NCBI GenBank assembly: GCA_021795395.1
Contig: JAJYPN010000002.1
Coordinates: forward strand, 62,001-126,000
Reading direction: 5' to 3'
Source: Pseudomonadota bacterium
GTDB lineage: Bacteria; Pseudomonadota; Gammaproteobacteria; Burkholderiales; Sulfuriferulaceae
Length of the DNA: 64,000 bases
Shown here: positions 1-9,496 of the stretch, in pieces
How positions within the stretch are numbered: the first letter of the stretch is position 1
How the letters are laid out: the number at the start of each line of letters is the position of its first letter
Made by a program: the position numbers and the translations under genes
Notes under the pieces: generated by a model
What the model saw: only the letters and a program-made list of their open reading frames with translations
What the model was told of the DNA's origin: nothing
Databases searched by the model: none

Positions 1-1081
1 TCCATCAAGCGACCGCGCCGTTCTTCCTTTAATTCCTCGGGAACATGATCCGGCAACGCATTCGCGGCAGCGCCATTTACCGCGGAATAGGTAAAACAGC
101 CGACGCGATCCAGTTCGGCCTGCTCGATAAAATCCATCAGCTGCTCGAAATCGTCCTCGGTTTCCCCGGGAAATCCGGTAATGAAGGTACTGCGTATCAC
201 CAGTTCGGGGCAAATCTCTCGCCACGCACGTATCCGCGCCAAAGTATTTTCCGCCGCTGCCGGTCGCTTCATCGCTTTCAGTATCCGCGGGCTGGCATGC
301 TGAAAAGGAATGTCGAGGTATGGCAATAGCTTGCCTGCCGCCATCAGCGGTATCACTTCGTCTACGTGCGGATAGGGATAGACGTAATGCAGCCGCACCC
401 AGACGTCAAGCTCCGATAATGCTGCGGCCAGCTCGGTCATCCGCGTCCTGATCGGGCGTCCTTGCCAGAATCCGGTGCGGTATTTGATATCCACGCCGTA
501 TGCGCTGGTATCCTGCGAAATCACCAGCAATTCCTTGACGCCCGCCTCAGTCAGGCGCTCGGCCTCTTGCAGCACATCGCCGATCGACCGGCTTGCCAGA
601 TCGCCGCGCATCGACGGAATAATGCAAAAACTGCAACGATGATTGCAGCCTTCCGAAATTTTCAGATAAGCGTAATGATCCGGCGTCAGACGTATGCCCT
701 GCGGCGGCACCAGATCGAAGTGCGGGTCGTGCAGTCGCGGCAAATGCGCATGCACCGCCGCCATGACTTCGGCCGTCGCGTGCGGTCCGGTGACGGCGAG
801 TACGCCGGGATGAGCCTGCCTGATCATATCGGCATTGGCGCCCAGGCAACCGGTAACGATCACCTTGCCGTTTTCGGCGATCGCTTCACCTATTGCATCC
901 AGCGATTCCTCGACTGCCGCATCGATAAAGCCGCAGGTATTGATGACGATCAAATCGGCTGCCTCATAATCGGGGGCGATCAGGTAGCCTTCCGCGCGCA
1001 ATTCGGTCAATATGCGTTCCGAATCGGAAGATGCCTTGGGACAGCCCAGCGACACAAAGCCGACTTTTGGAGTAGTATTCA
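1..1081 (-). CDS. rimO: Ribosomal protein S12 methylthiotransferase RimO (C-terminal end cut by window)
   Basis: Radical-SAM enzyme that adds a methylthio group to an aspartate of ribosomal protein S12 in the cytoplasm. Reading on the minus strand from the ATG at 1081, the protein starts [20 protein letters not shown], the N-terminal UPF0004 domain that binds one iron-sulfur cluster. A second Cys in INTCGF follows, and the radical-SAM motif CNHRCSFC lies near residue 145. The partly visible region [15 protein letters not shown] is typical of the family. About 360 of roughly 440 residues are present; the C-terminal TRAM end lies before base 1. The SLGCPKA and [15 protein letters not shown] stretches favour RimO over the related tRNA enzyme MiaB. 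The gene is divergent from a small membrane-protein gene at 1105. Confidence 0.93.
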
Positions 1082-1104
1082 TTTAGACAATTCCGTTTTC
1101 CTGA

Positions 1105-1317
1105 TTGGATATGACATCCATGTACATCGTATTTATCGCGCTCTTATATATCTGGGTAATGATGCTGATCACTGCCACCAGCTGGCTCTCCGGCATAGCG
1201 GCTTTTGTTCTGGGCGGTTTGATGCTGGCTGTCGCATACTATCTGCTCGATAGCCCGGGGCGTAAAAGACGTCGTTTGGCGGCAGAAAAAGCGGGACATC
1301 CCGACACAAAAGGATAG
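1105..1317 (+). CDS. Small two-helix membrane protein, unknown function
   Basis: Short open frame of up to 70 residues, with possible starts TTG at 1105, ATG at 1111 and ATG at 1120. The protein has a hydrophobic helix near residues 6-24, a second near 27-48, then a strongly basic tail (GRKRRR), as expected for a small inner-membrane protein with a cytosolic C-terminus. It fills the gap between divergent rimO and galE and ends before the convergent galE stop. No family was recognised. The hydrophobic pattern and basic tail argue for a real gene, but there is no strong ribosome-binding site, so the call is tentative. Confidence 0.5.
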   Translation: MDMTSMYIVFIALLYIWVMMLITATSWLSGIAAFVLGGLMLAVAYYLLDSPGRKRRRLAAEKAGHPDTKG

Positions 1318-1425
1318 ATTGCGCTCTCCGGCCTGGTTCATACGTATTTTATCCGATATCGCCGATCCAGACGATAAATCAATTTTCGGATCAAATTTCC
1401 TATTTGCAAGCCGGCAGACACGTAT

Positions 1426-2430
1426 TCAGCTTACCGCGCCTGTCGTTTGCCAGCGCCAGCTGTCTACGCACATGGCATCGAGATCGCGTTGCGCGCGCCA
1501 GCCCAATTCGCGGGCAGCCAGACTGGGATCGGCGTAGCATTCGGCAATATCGCCCGGCCGCCGGTCGACAATACGATACGGTACTTTTTTGCCGCTGGCG
1601 CGCTCGAACGCCGCTCGCAACTCCAGCACGCTATACCCGCGGCCGGTGCCCAGATTATAGGTCACAATGCCGATTTTATTCGCCAGCGCATTCAATGCGA
1701 GCACATGTCCCTGAGCGAGATCGACGATATGGATATAATCCCTGACCCCCGTTCCGTCGGGAGTCGGATAATCGCCGCCGAATACGGACAGCTCCTTGAG
1801 TTTGCCTGCCGCCACTTGCGCAACGTACGGCATCAGGTTGTTGGGAATGCCGTTCGGATCTTCGCCTATCAGACCGCTGATATGCGCGCCGACCGGATTG
1901 AAATAGCGCAACAGGCAGATTTTCCAATCGGGGCGGGACACAGGCAAGTCGCGTAACATTTCTTCTACGATCAGTTTCGACCTGCCGTAAGGGTTGGTCG
2001 CCGAGAGCGGAAAATCCTCGCGTATGGGGACGCTGGCAGGATCGCCATAAACCGTGGCGGAGGAGCTGAATACCAGATTGAACACACGGTGCTCGGCCAT
2101 GACTTCCGCCAGCACCAGCGTACCGTAGACATTATTGTCGTAATACTCCAATGGCTTGGCCACCGACTCGCCGACCGACTTCAAACCGGCGAAATGAATC
2201 ACCGCATCGATGTCGTGCGCACCGAATACGGCGCTCAACGCTTTCTTGTCGCGTACGTCCAGATTATAAAATTCGATTGTTCGCCCGGTAATCTGCTTTA
2301 TTCTGTCCAGAACGGAAATTTTACTGTTGCATAAATTATCGACAGCAATGACTTCATGTCCCGCGCCCAGCAATTCGACGCACGTATGACTACCAATATA
2401 CCCTACACCACCCGTTACCAGAATACGCAT
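1426..2430 (-). CDS. galE: UDP-glucose 4-epimerase family protein (GalE/PelX-like)
   Basis: NAD-dependent extended SDR enzyme of 334 residues that interconverts UDP-glucose and UDP-galactose, and possibly the N-acetyl forms. Visible are the Rossmann motif GGVGYIG (residues 7-13), the catalytic Ser region FSSSATVYGD and the YxxxK motif in NPYGRSK. Length fits the family. The notable site is the substrate gatekeeper: E. coli GalE has Tyr299 in PAYWAD, and this protein reads AECYAD, placing Cys298 there. Human GALE also has Cys at this site and accepts UDP-GlcNAc. The gene is divergent from pelA with 211 bp between them, the position where some pel loci carry the UDP-GlcNAc epimerase pelX. A role in making UDP-GalNAc for Pel is inferred, not shown. 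Confidence 0.9.
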   Translation of the reverse strand: MRILVTGGVGYIGSHTCVELLGAGHEVIAVDNLCNSKISVLDRIKQITGRTIEFYNLDVRDKKALSAVFGAHDIDAVIHFAGLKSVGESVAKPLEYYDNNVYGTLVLAEVMAEHRVFNLVFSSSATVYGDPASVPIREDFPLSATNPYGRSKLIVEEMLRDLPVSRPDWKICLLRYFNPVGAHISGLIGEDPNGIPNNLMPYVAQVAAGKLKELSVFGGDYPTPDGTGVRDYIHIVDLAQGHVLALNALANKIGIVTYNLGTGRGYSVLELRAAFERASGKKVPYRIVDRRPGDIAECYADPSLAARELGWRAQRDLDAMCVDSWRWQTTGAVS

Positions 2431-2641
2431 ACATTTTTCCTTGGAACCGCGGCATCATTTGGTGATAGATGCCGAAAGAGAGCAAAAAATAACATAAAAG
2501 CTTCTTATAACACAATCAGCATGACAATTATGTCTTTTTCAGCGCGCAAGTCATTTTCGCCATCATGAACAGGGATAAAATAAATCCGATAATTTCAATC
2601 GGCGATATTGAATCCGGCTGCATTGTGCGATAATCGCGAGA
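2431..2641. promoter_or_regulatory. galE-pelA divergent intergenic region
   Basis: AT-rich spacer that must hold the promoters of both galE (leftward) and the pel operon (rightward). Directly before pelA there is a TGCGATAAT element; its GATAAT at 2629-2634 resembles an extended -10, with a poor -35 (TTGAAT at about 2609) only 15 bases upstream. If used, transcription would start at about 2640, almost at the pelA ATG, giving a nearly leaderless message. No clear Shine-Dalgarno sequence precedes pelA, which fits, but the promoter call is weak. No recognisable FleQ or sigma-54 site was seen. Confidence 0.3.
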
Positions 2642-5368
2642 ATGTATAAGCAATTGAGCTTGATTATATTAATGCTTTTCAGCGTGCCGGCATCTGCTTT
2701 CAATGCCGCCTTTTTTTATGGCGCACCGTTTCCCCGGGAATTGCATATCTACGATGCAGTCATCGTGCAGCCCGCTCAGCCCGACTTTGCTCACGTACCG
2801 GCTGCGATGCAAGATCGGCTCTATGCCTATACCAGCCTGGGCGAAGTCAGCCAGGATCAGCCCTATGCCGCAGATATTCCGGCTGCAGCCCGGATCGCGC
2901 GCAATTCCGCGTGGAAAAATGACGTCATGGACCAGAGCAATCCGGACTGGCGCAAATTTTATCTCGACAGAATAGTCGCTCCGTTATGGCAACGCGGTTT
3001 CCGCGGCATTTTTATCGACACGATGGACTCCTATCGGCTTGCGGCGACAACTCCTCAGGCACAGGCCGCGCAGCAGGCCGGGATGATAGAAACCTTGCGC
3101 CAGTTGCACGAGCGCTTTCCCGGCATGCGTATTATCCTCAATCGCGGTTTTGAATTATTGCCGCAGATTCATCAATGGATCACCGCAGTTGCTGCCGAAT
3201 CCTTGTACCAAGGCTGGAATAACACGACGCATACGTATACGCCGGTCACCGAGTCCGACCGCCGCTGGTTATTGGCCCAACTCGACCAGGTCAAGGACAC
3301 GTTCCATTTACCTGTTATCGTGATCGATTACGCTGCGCCCGACCAGCGGCACCAGGCGCGCGACATCGCAAAGAAAATCCATGGCGCGGGATTTGTCCCC
3401 TGGGTCAGCGATGCCGAACTCGACATGATAGGCGTAGGCTATCCGGAAATACAGCCGCGGCGCATAGTGGTGCTGTACGATGGCAGGGAAAACCGGGATG
3501 TGATATTCAGCGATGCGTTCCAGTTTGCTGCCATGCCGCTGCAATATTTGGGTTTTGTTCCCGAATTCATGGATTTGTCCAAACCTTTACCGGACTATCA
3601 GCTTGCGGGACGCTATGCGGGGATCGTACTGTGGTCCAATCGCGCGCAGAACGATGTCCCTCAATTACAGCCCTGGCTGCTCAAGCAGATCGATAGCGGA
3701 ATGCGCCTGGCGGTCGTCAACGAATTCGGTTTCGAACGCAGCAACGCCAATCTGAAACCATTCGGGTTGACCGTCAAAGACAGCGTCCTCGCCGATAATG
3801 TCAACATCATCGCCAAAGATCCGATAATCGGATTCGAGCACGCTGTCGAATCCTACCCGGACACGCTGGATATCGTCTCCGCCGATAAGCAGAGTACGCC
3901 GATATTGCAACTCGGCATAAACGACCAGACCACCGATGTCGCGGCTTACACTTCCTGGGGCGGATACGTACTCTCGCCTTTTGCCGTTTATGAAATTCCC
4001 TACCGGCAGGGTACACGCTGGATCATCGACCCCTTCAGCTTTTTCAAACGCGCGCTCGATTTACCCGACATGCCCGTTCCCGACGTGACCACGGCGACCG
4101 GAAGACGTCTGCTGATGGCGCATATGGACGGTGACGGCTTTGCCAGCAACGCCGAATTTCCCGGCGCGCCTTTATGCTCGCGCGTCATGCTGGAAAAAAT
4201 TTTCAAGAAATACCGCATTCCTACCGCGGTCTCGGTGATAGAGGGGGAAACCGCCCCCTGGGGATTGTATCCGCAAAAATCCGCGGCGATGGAACAAATC
4301 GCGCGCGAGATATTTCGCTTGCCGCATGTCGAGATTGCCAGCCATTCCTGGTCGCATCCGTTCCAATGGCGGCAGCTGGAGCAGGGAGCAGGCGGCGAAG
4401 GCTACAGTTTGAACCTGCCGGGTTATACCTTTGACCTAACCCGCGAAACCGCAGGCAGCGTAGATTACATCAATCAGCGCCTGGCCCCGCCCGGTAAAAC
4501 CTGCAGGATTTTTTTATGGACGGGCGATTGCAATCCGGGCGCCGATGCGATCGCCGAAACCGACTCATTAGGCTTGCTCAACATGAACGGCGGCGATACC
4601 GTCATCACCGACAGCCAGCCCAGTCTCACGCTGGTCGCACCGCTGGGAATTGCACGCGCCGGACATTACCAGATCTATGCACCCAATCAAAACGAAAACG
4701 TATACACCAATAATTGGACCGGGCCTTTTTACGGCTATCGCCGCGTCATCGAAACCTTCAGGCTGACCGATGCGCCGCGCCGCCTCAAGCCTATGGATAT
4801 CTATTTCCATACGTATTCCGCGTCCAAACCTGCATCGCTGAAAGCGCTCGAAGAAGTGTTCGACTGGGCACTCAAACAGCCTAACCATCCCGTCTTTCCT
4901 TCCGAATACATCCGCAAGGTCATGGATTTCAATAACAGCGTCATGGCGCGGGCGGACGGATTATGGCTGTTTTATGGCGACGGTGCGATCGATACCTTGC
5001 GCATCGATCGCAAATCGGGCTATCCGGTACTCAACGACAGCATTGCAGGCTATAAGGATTTTAACGATGTACGATATCTGAATCTGGTTCGATCGGCAAC
5101 CAATCGCATCGAGCTGCAACCGCAGGCTCCCGATATGCCGGCCCTGATCGATGCAAACGGCGCGTTGCTGGCATGGCAGCAGCATGGCGATCAGGCCGAT
5201 ATGAGCTTCCACGCCTACGTGGATCTGGATTTCACACTCAATCATGGCGATACCTGCGTTTTATACGACCAGAACGGTTTGGCAGTGCGGCCGTCAGATC
5301 ATACTCAAAATAGCTATCATTACCAGACACATGCCGCAGGACGATACACATTCCGCCTCCGCTGCTGA
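2642..5368 (+). CDS. pelA: Pel polysaccharide periplasmic hydrolase/deacetylase PelA
   Basis: Periplasmic enzyme that trims and partly deacetylates Pel during export. The 908-residue protein starts with a signal peptide (cleavage near ASA-FN, residue 19). The N-terminal glycoside hydrolase (GH166/GH114-like) domain holds FIDTMDSY with Asp126 and AAESLYQGW with Glu186; their spacing is close to that of the catalytic Asp160/Glu218 pair of Pseudomonas PelA. A central reductase-like domain follows. The C-terminal deacetylase domain has HMDGDGF (Asp496, Asp498) and SHSWSHP (His568, His572), the metal-binding set of carbohydrate esterase 4 type enzymes. Length matches Pseudomonas PelA (about 950). 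It is the first gene of the pel operon and overlaps pelB by 38 bases. All key residues look intact. Confidence 0.93.
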   Translation: MYKQLSLIILMLFSVPASAFNAAFFYGAPFPRELHIYDAVIVQPAQPDFAHVPAAMQDRLYAYTSLGEVSQDQPYAADIPAAARIARNSAWKNDVMDQSNPDWRKFYLDRIVAPLWQRGFRGIFIDTMDSYRLAATTPQAQAAQQAGMIETLRQLHERFPGMRIILNRGFELLPQIHQWITAVAAESLYQGWNNTTHTYTPVTESDRRWLLAQLDQVKDTFHLPVIVIDYAAPDQRHQARDIAKKIHGAGFVPWVSDAELDMIGVGYPEIQPRRIVVLYDGRENRDVIFSDAFQFAAMPLQYLGFVPEFMDLSKPLPDYQLAGRYAGIVLWSNRAQNDVPQLQPWLLKQIDSGMRLAVVNEFGFERSNANLKPFGLTVKDSVLADNVNIIAKDPIIGFEHAVESYPDTLDIVSADKQSTPILQLGINDQTTDVAAYTSWGGYVLSPFAVYEIPYRQGTRWIIDPFSFFKRALDLPDMPVPDVTTATGRRLLMAHMDGDGFASNAEFPGAPLCSRVMLEKIFKKYRIPTAVSVIEGETAPWGLYPQKSAAMEQIAREIFRLPHVEIASHSWSHPFQWRQLEQGAGGEGYSLNLPGYTFDLTRETAGSVDYINQRLAPPGKTCRIFLWTGDCNPGADAIAETDSLGLLNMNGGDTVITDSQPSLTLVAPLGIARAGHYQIYAPNQNENVYTNNWTGPFYGYRRVIETFRLTDAPRRLKPMDIYFHTYSASKPASLKALEEVFDWALKQPNHPVFPSEYIRKVMDFNNSVMARADGLWLFYGDGAIDTLRIDRKSGYPVLNDSIAGYKDFNDVRYLNLVRSATNRIELQPQAPDMPALIDANGALLAWQQHGDQADMSFHAYVDLDFTLNHGDTCVLYDQNGLAVRPSDHTQNSYHYQTHAAGRYTFRLRC

Positions 5369-8300
5369 CTGGCCTGCACAGGTACCGCGCCCGCGGTTGA
5401 TTACGCCCTTCCATCTCGGCGGCCTGATGATGGCCGTCGGTATCGTGCTGGTATTGCTGTTTCCCCAACGCCGCTTGTCCGAGCAAATCCGCTCCAACCC
5501 GAAAATCGATGAAGTCTCGCTGCAATACATGCGCAATCTGCTCGCCACCGAACCGGACAATTATGAGCTTCGGCTGGATCTGGCCCGAGACCACGCCGCT
5601 CTCGGTCAATACAGCCGCGCATTGACCGTTCTTCTGCCGCTTTATACCCATCCCGATCGCCGTTGGCGAGAAGCGGCCTATCTGGAAAAACTCGATATCC
5701 TGGCCAAAATTGCCTACGCTGCGCAACCTGGCAGCCTGCTACGGAATCAGGAAATGGCGCGATTCATGCAGGCTTTGCACGATGGAGAAACGCAGGTCTC
5801 CAGCCTGCCAGGCTTGAAACGGCTGGCAGGGATAGCAGCTGCCAACGACGCTCCCTTGTTGGCGGAACAATTGACCGCTCGTTATCTGCACTATAGCCGC
5901 CGCCTCGCCGATTTCGACAACGCGGCCGGACTCGCGCTCGCCAACGGTCATTATCTCGATAGCGCCAGCTACGATTGGCACGCCCGCCAGCTTGCCGACA
6001 ACTCCGAACAAAAAGCGTATTACCTGAAAAAAGCGCTCGCAGCGCTGGAAGCGGGCGGGATGGGAGCCACCGGATTGGAATGGGTATTAAAACTCGACAC
6101 CCGCGAATGGCAGCGTCCGGATATTTTATACCGACTCACGCAATTGGCGCTGGCTTCCAATCAGCCCAAACTGGCAGCCGATCTCGCAGCGCGGCTGACC
6201 GGATTAACCGCATCGGCAACCCGCCCGGTACACTTTATTCCGGCCTATTTCGAACTTGCCTATACCGCCTTTCTGGGAAACCGTGAGGTAGCGCAGGCCT
6301 TGACCCTGGCGCAAATCGCAGTCGAACGCACCCCTGAGAGCGGCGTCTGGCATGAGCGGCTGGCGCAACTCGACGAATGGACGAATCATCCGCAACAAGC
6401 GTTGATACAATGGCGCTGGCTTGCTTTGCATAAAGGCGGGGAATCGGCATGGCAGGCTTGGATGCGCCTGGCCGGCAACCTGTATGATTATGCGGCGGAA
6501 GTGCTGGGCCTGGAACATGCCTTGAAGCGGCACGGCAACGACGAACGATATGCTCACCGGATCGTCCAGCTTTATGAATATATGGGCGAACCCGAAAAAG
6601 CACTGGCATGGCTGGACCTTCATGCCGACGATGCGCGACATCCCTCTCTATTATTGTTGTCGGCGGAATTATTGACACGGATGGGACGGGATCAGGAAGC
6701 GCTGATCCGCTATCGGCACTATTTGAAACACGATATCGCGGCTCCCGATACGGCGGTGGTCATAGCCGGAATCATGCAAAGAGCCGGCCATTTGGAGGAA
6801 GCGTTCGACGTGCTCGAGCGCAGCCGTCCGCAAGCGCTGCCTGGCGATAAAACATACTGGCTGACGCTGGGCGAATTGGCCTGGCGATCAAGACATTACG
6901 ATCAGGCGGTTATCGCTTACCGGATATTGAGCGCCGCTGCCGATGCACCGTTATTTACGCAACAGCGATTATTTGAGGCCCTCAAAAAAACGCATCCGCA
7001 TGAGGCGGCAAGATTGGCGATACAGTTCTGGCGCCAAAACGGCCGTATCGAACTGTTTCTCAATGCAGCCGAAACCTATGCCGATTTGCACGACTGGGCA
7101 GCAGTACAGCGCTTATACGCGCTTGCAGATCGCCCTGAATGGCGCAATTATGCAGCGAATTTCCGCTTTCTCGCATTGCGAGCCGAAATGTACAAACAGA
7201 CAGGCGCTATATCTGCTGCCGTACGCGATGATCGGTTTCTGATCGAACATTACCCTGCCGACCCCGGCCTCAAGGAATCGTTCCTGTGGCTTTTGCTCGA
7301 CAGCCGCCTCTATCGGCAACTCGATTATTACATGCATGAATGGCTTGGTCTGCTTCCCTCCACGCCTCGCTTATGGGATGTCTATGCAGCCGGGTATCTG
7401 GCATCGGGGCAGCCCGATTACGCCCTCGCCCTCTACCATCGCATGGCGGCCTCTCATGCCGGCGACGAATTGTGGCAGCTTAATTACGCTTCGACGCTGG
7501 AAGCCGCCGGTCAGCCCAAAGCGGCCTGGCAGATTCGCCGTCGAATCTGGCGGCAACGATTAACCCGGCCGCGTAATAAAGATCTTCTCGCTATCCATAT
7601 CTCGCCCCGGGACTTGGAAACACTGCGCTTACGATTGCTGAATGATCCGGCATCCGGCCAAACCGTGTTGTGGAAATTGCTGCGTCAGGCCGATCCGGCG
7701 CTGATGCACAACAGCCAGTTCGTCGAACTGGCCTCGGCCTGGCTCAATAGCCGCGGCCAAAACGACAGCCTGCGCGGCTGGCTGATTCGGCAATACGCGC
7801 ACTGGCTGGATACGCCATTGGGCGCTCGCATATCCGATGCATTACTGCATCAGGATCGCGAGGCCGCCAACGAAATACTCGATCACGACGGCGTATTGCC
7901 GTACGATAACATGAATCTGGATTTTTTGACGGGCCGGCTGAACGATGCCGCCGATCTCGCTTTTACCGCCATGGATCGCTCGCGACGGGATGCTGCGCTG
8001 TATGAACAGGCAGCGCCTATGCTTCTGGCCAACGATCATGGTGCGGGGCTGATGAGCACCTATCGCAATCTCGACAGCTATAGCGAAATCGAGAACGAAA
8101 TCCAGGCAACCGGCCAGCGAATCGGCAACGTCAAAATGGATGCCAGCGTCTACCGAACGACTCGTTTTGGCGTAAATACGGCGTTTCTCGCCAGCGCTCC
8201 GAATGAAAGCGGCGGCAGGATAGCCTTGCAAAAAACGTCTGACAGCTCAACCAATACTTTCAAATTCGAATTCAGTCGTGCGCTGAATACACAAACGGGG

Positions 8301-8453
8301 ATAGAATTCCTTCGTGTGGATCAATTGAGTTCGCGTCTACAATTTACCTCTGCATTGGCATACAATCAAACTGCCGACGAAAATGCAGCCATGCGTATAG
8401 TCGGTCGGCGCAATCGAATCGCGCTGGCCGGCGATTATCAAATAGATAACTGA
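5331..8453 (+). CDS. pelB: Pel export protein PelB, ended early by an in-frame TGA
   Basis: PelB is the outer-membrane porin of the Pel system, with a long periplasmic TPR scaffold that guides PelA and the polymer. The ATG at 5331 gives MPQDDTHSAS, followed by one membrane helix (ITPFHLGGLMMAVGIVLVLL) and then many TPR helices (for example GQYSRALTVLLPLYTHPD). The beta-barrel begins after about residue 940, where alternating strands such as TRFGVNTAFLASAP appear. The frame stops at TGA 8451-8453 after GDYQIDN, in the middle of the barrel. The same frame then stays open to 8957 and ends in an aromatic residue. Read through, the protein would be about 1,208 residues, matching Pseudomonas PelB (about 1,193). 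A longer start at 5244 is possible but would overlap pelA more and lacks support. Confidence 0.85.
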   Translation: MPQDDTHSASAADWPAQVPRPRLITPFHLGGLMMAVGIVLVLLFPQRRLSEQIRSNPKIDEVSLQYMRNLLATEPDNYELRLDLARDHAALGQYSRALTVLLPLYTHPDRRWREAAYLEKLDILAKIAYAAQPGSLLRNQEMARFMQALHDGETQVSSLPGLKRLAGIAAANDAPLLAEQLTARYLHYSRRLADFDNAAGLALANGHYLDSASYDWHARQLADNSEQKAYYLKKALAALEAGGMGATGLEWVLKLDTREWQRPDILYRLTQLALASNQPKLAADLAARLTGLTASATRPVHFIPAYFELAYTAFLGNREVAQALTLAQIAVERTPESGVWHERLAQLDEWTNHPQQALIQWRWLALHKGGESAWQAWMRLAGNLYDYAAEVLGLEHALKRHGNDERYAHRIVQLYEYMGEPEKALAWLDLHADDARHPSLLLLSAELLTRMGRDQEALIRYRHYLKHDIAAPDTAVVIAGIMQRAGHLEEAFDVLERSRPQALPGDKTYWLTLGELAWRSRHYDQAVIAYRILSAAADAPLFTQQRLFEALKKTHPHEAARLAIQFWRQNGRIELFLNAAETYADLHDWAAVQRLYALADRPEWRNYAANFRFLALRAEMYKQTGAISAAVRDDRFLIEHYPADPGLKESFLWLLLDSRLYRQLDYYMHEWLGLLPSTPRLWDVYAAGYLASGQPDYALALYHRMAASHAGDELWQLNYASTLEAAGQPKAAWQIRRRIWRQRLTRPRNKDLLAIHISPRDLETLRLRLLNDPASGQTVLWKLLRQADPALMHNSQFVELASAWLNSRGQNDSLRGWLIRQYAHWLDTPLGARISDALLHQDREAANEILDHDGVLPYDNMNLDFLTGRLNDAADLAFTAMDRSRRDAALYEQAAPMLLANDHGAGLMSTYRNLDSYSEIENEIQATGQRIGNVKMDASVYRTTRFGVNTAFLASAPNESGGRIALQKTSDSSTNTFKFEFSRALNTQTGIEFLRVDQLSSRLQFTSALAYNQTADENAAMRIVGRRNRIALAGDYQIDN

Positions 8454-8957
8454 AATCAATGGGAAATACAAGGCGCATTGAACCAATACCACAGTATCGA
8501 TGGGCAATCGATGGGCAGCGGCCATGTCTTCTCGACCACACTCGACCACAATATGGGCGATGAATACCCCGCCTTGCAGACACGGCTCACCGGCACCTGG
8601 GAAGAATTTCACGCCGCGCAAAACATTCTCACCGGCAAAGCGGCAAGCTTGCTGCCGTACGGCGTAACGGACGGTTCCGGATTCTTCATGCCGCTGAACG
8701 TACATGAAATTGCCGCTTACCTGCGCGCAGGCGATACGACGGACAGCTCATTGCCGGCGCATGATCTTGAATTCATGAGCGAACTCGGCATGTACTACGA
8801 CACGGTACTGGGCACGGGCCTGCGGGCAAGCGCAGCCTTGGCCGGCCGGGTTATCGGTGCGGACCGGCTGCAGATTTTCATACGCTACGATCAGGCTGCA
8901 GCGGGGCAAAACGAAACCACGCTCGAAGCCGGCATCGCATATCAATTGCATTACTGA
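8454..8957 (+). pseudogene. pelB: pelB 3' remainder: C-terminal beta-barrel after the nonsense codon
   Basis: This stretch continues the pelB frame without any shift directly after TGA 8451-8453, reading NQWEIQGALNQYHSIDGQ and onward to LEAGIAYQLHY before a true stop. Amphipathic strands and the terminal Tyr are typical of an outer-membrane beta-barrel end and its assembly signal. A separate gene is unlikely: no good start with a ribosome-binding site is present (only a TTG at 8478) and there is no signal peptide. The simplest explanation is one base change, for example CGA (Arg) to TGA, or a sequencing error at that base. pelC follows after 20 bases. Confidence 0.8.
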
Positions 8958-8977
8958 ATGACATCGAAAGGAAAGAA

Positions 8978-9496
8978 ATGAAACGTCTGATTATTGCCAG
9001 CCTGGGTTTATTGTTACTGGCTGCCTGTTCGATCACCGACAAGAGCAAATCGCCGGCGTTCGACAAAAACGTCAAATGGGCGCTATTGCCTATGGAAAAC
9101 CATACCGAAACACCGCAAGCAGGGCTGCGCATGGAAGCCATCATCGAAACGATCATCCGGGTGAAAGGCGCCATGTCGCTGGAAACCTATCCTGCCAGTC
9201 TTACCCGTGACAGCGTATTCGAGCCTGCCGACGAAAAAACCGTAGAAAACGCCATCGCCTGGGCGCAAAAAACCGGCGCGCGCTATGCGGTAGCGGGAAC
9301 CGTCAACGAATGGCGTTACAAAACCGGTGTCGATGGCGAGCCCGCAGTGGGCGTCACGCTCAAGATCATCGATTTGCAAACGCACAAGGTCATTTGGGAC
9401 GCCGCCGGCGCCCGAACCGGCTGGGGCCGGGAAGCGGTAAGCGCCGTTGCTCAAAAACTGCTGGAAAATCTTACCGGCAGCATCAATCTTAAATGA
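8978..9496 (+). CDS. pelC: Pel outer-membrane lipoprotein PelC
   Basis: Small lipoprotein that in Pseudomonas forms a dodecameric ring on the periplasmic face of the outer membrane and funnels Pel to PelB. The 172-residue protein has a lipoprotein signal ending LLLLAAC, with the lipidated Cys at residue 17. A compact alpha/beta body follows (NVKWALLPMENHTETPQAG; ARYAVAGTVNEWRYK), as in PelC. A good ribosome-binding site (AAAGGAAAG) lies just upstream. Its last four bases overlap the pelD start (ATGA). Length matches Pseudomonas PelC (172). Confidence 0.9.
   Translation: MKRLIIASLGLLLLAACSITDKSKSPAFDKNVKWALLPMENHTETPQAGLRMEAIIETIIRVKGAMSLETYPASLTRDSVFEPADEKTVENAIAWAQKTGARYAVAGTVNEWRYKTGVDGEPAVGVTLKIIDLQTHKVIWDAAGARTGWGREAVSAVAQKLLENLTGSINLK

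Noticed and set aside
462-1253. 263-codon frame on the plus strand over rimO
   Set aside because: It lies antisense to a clear RimO coding frame and has no domain or signal features; the composition is what a reversed GC-rich gene gives.
8451-8453. Selenocysteine or programmed read-through at the pelB TGA
   Set aside because: PelB is not a known selenoprotein, the site lies in a barrel strand with no redox role, and no clear following stem-loop was seen; a point mutation or base error is simpler.
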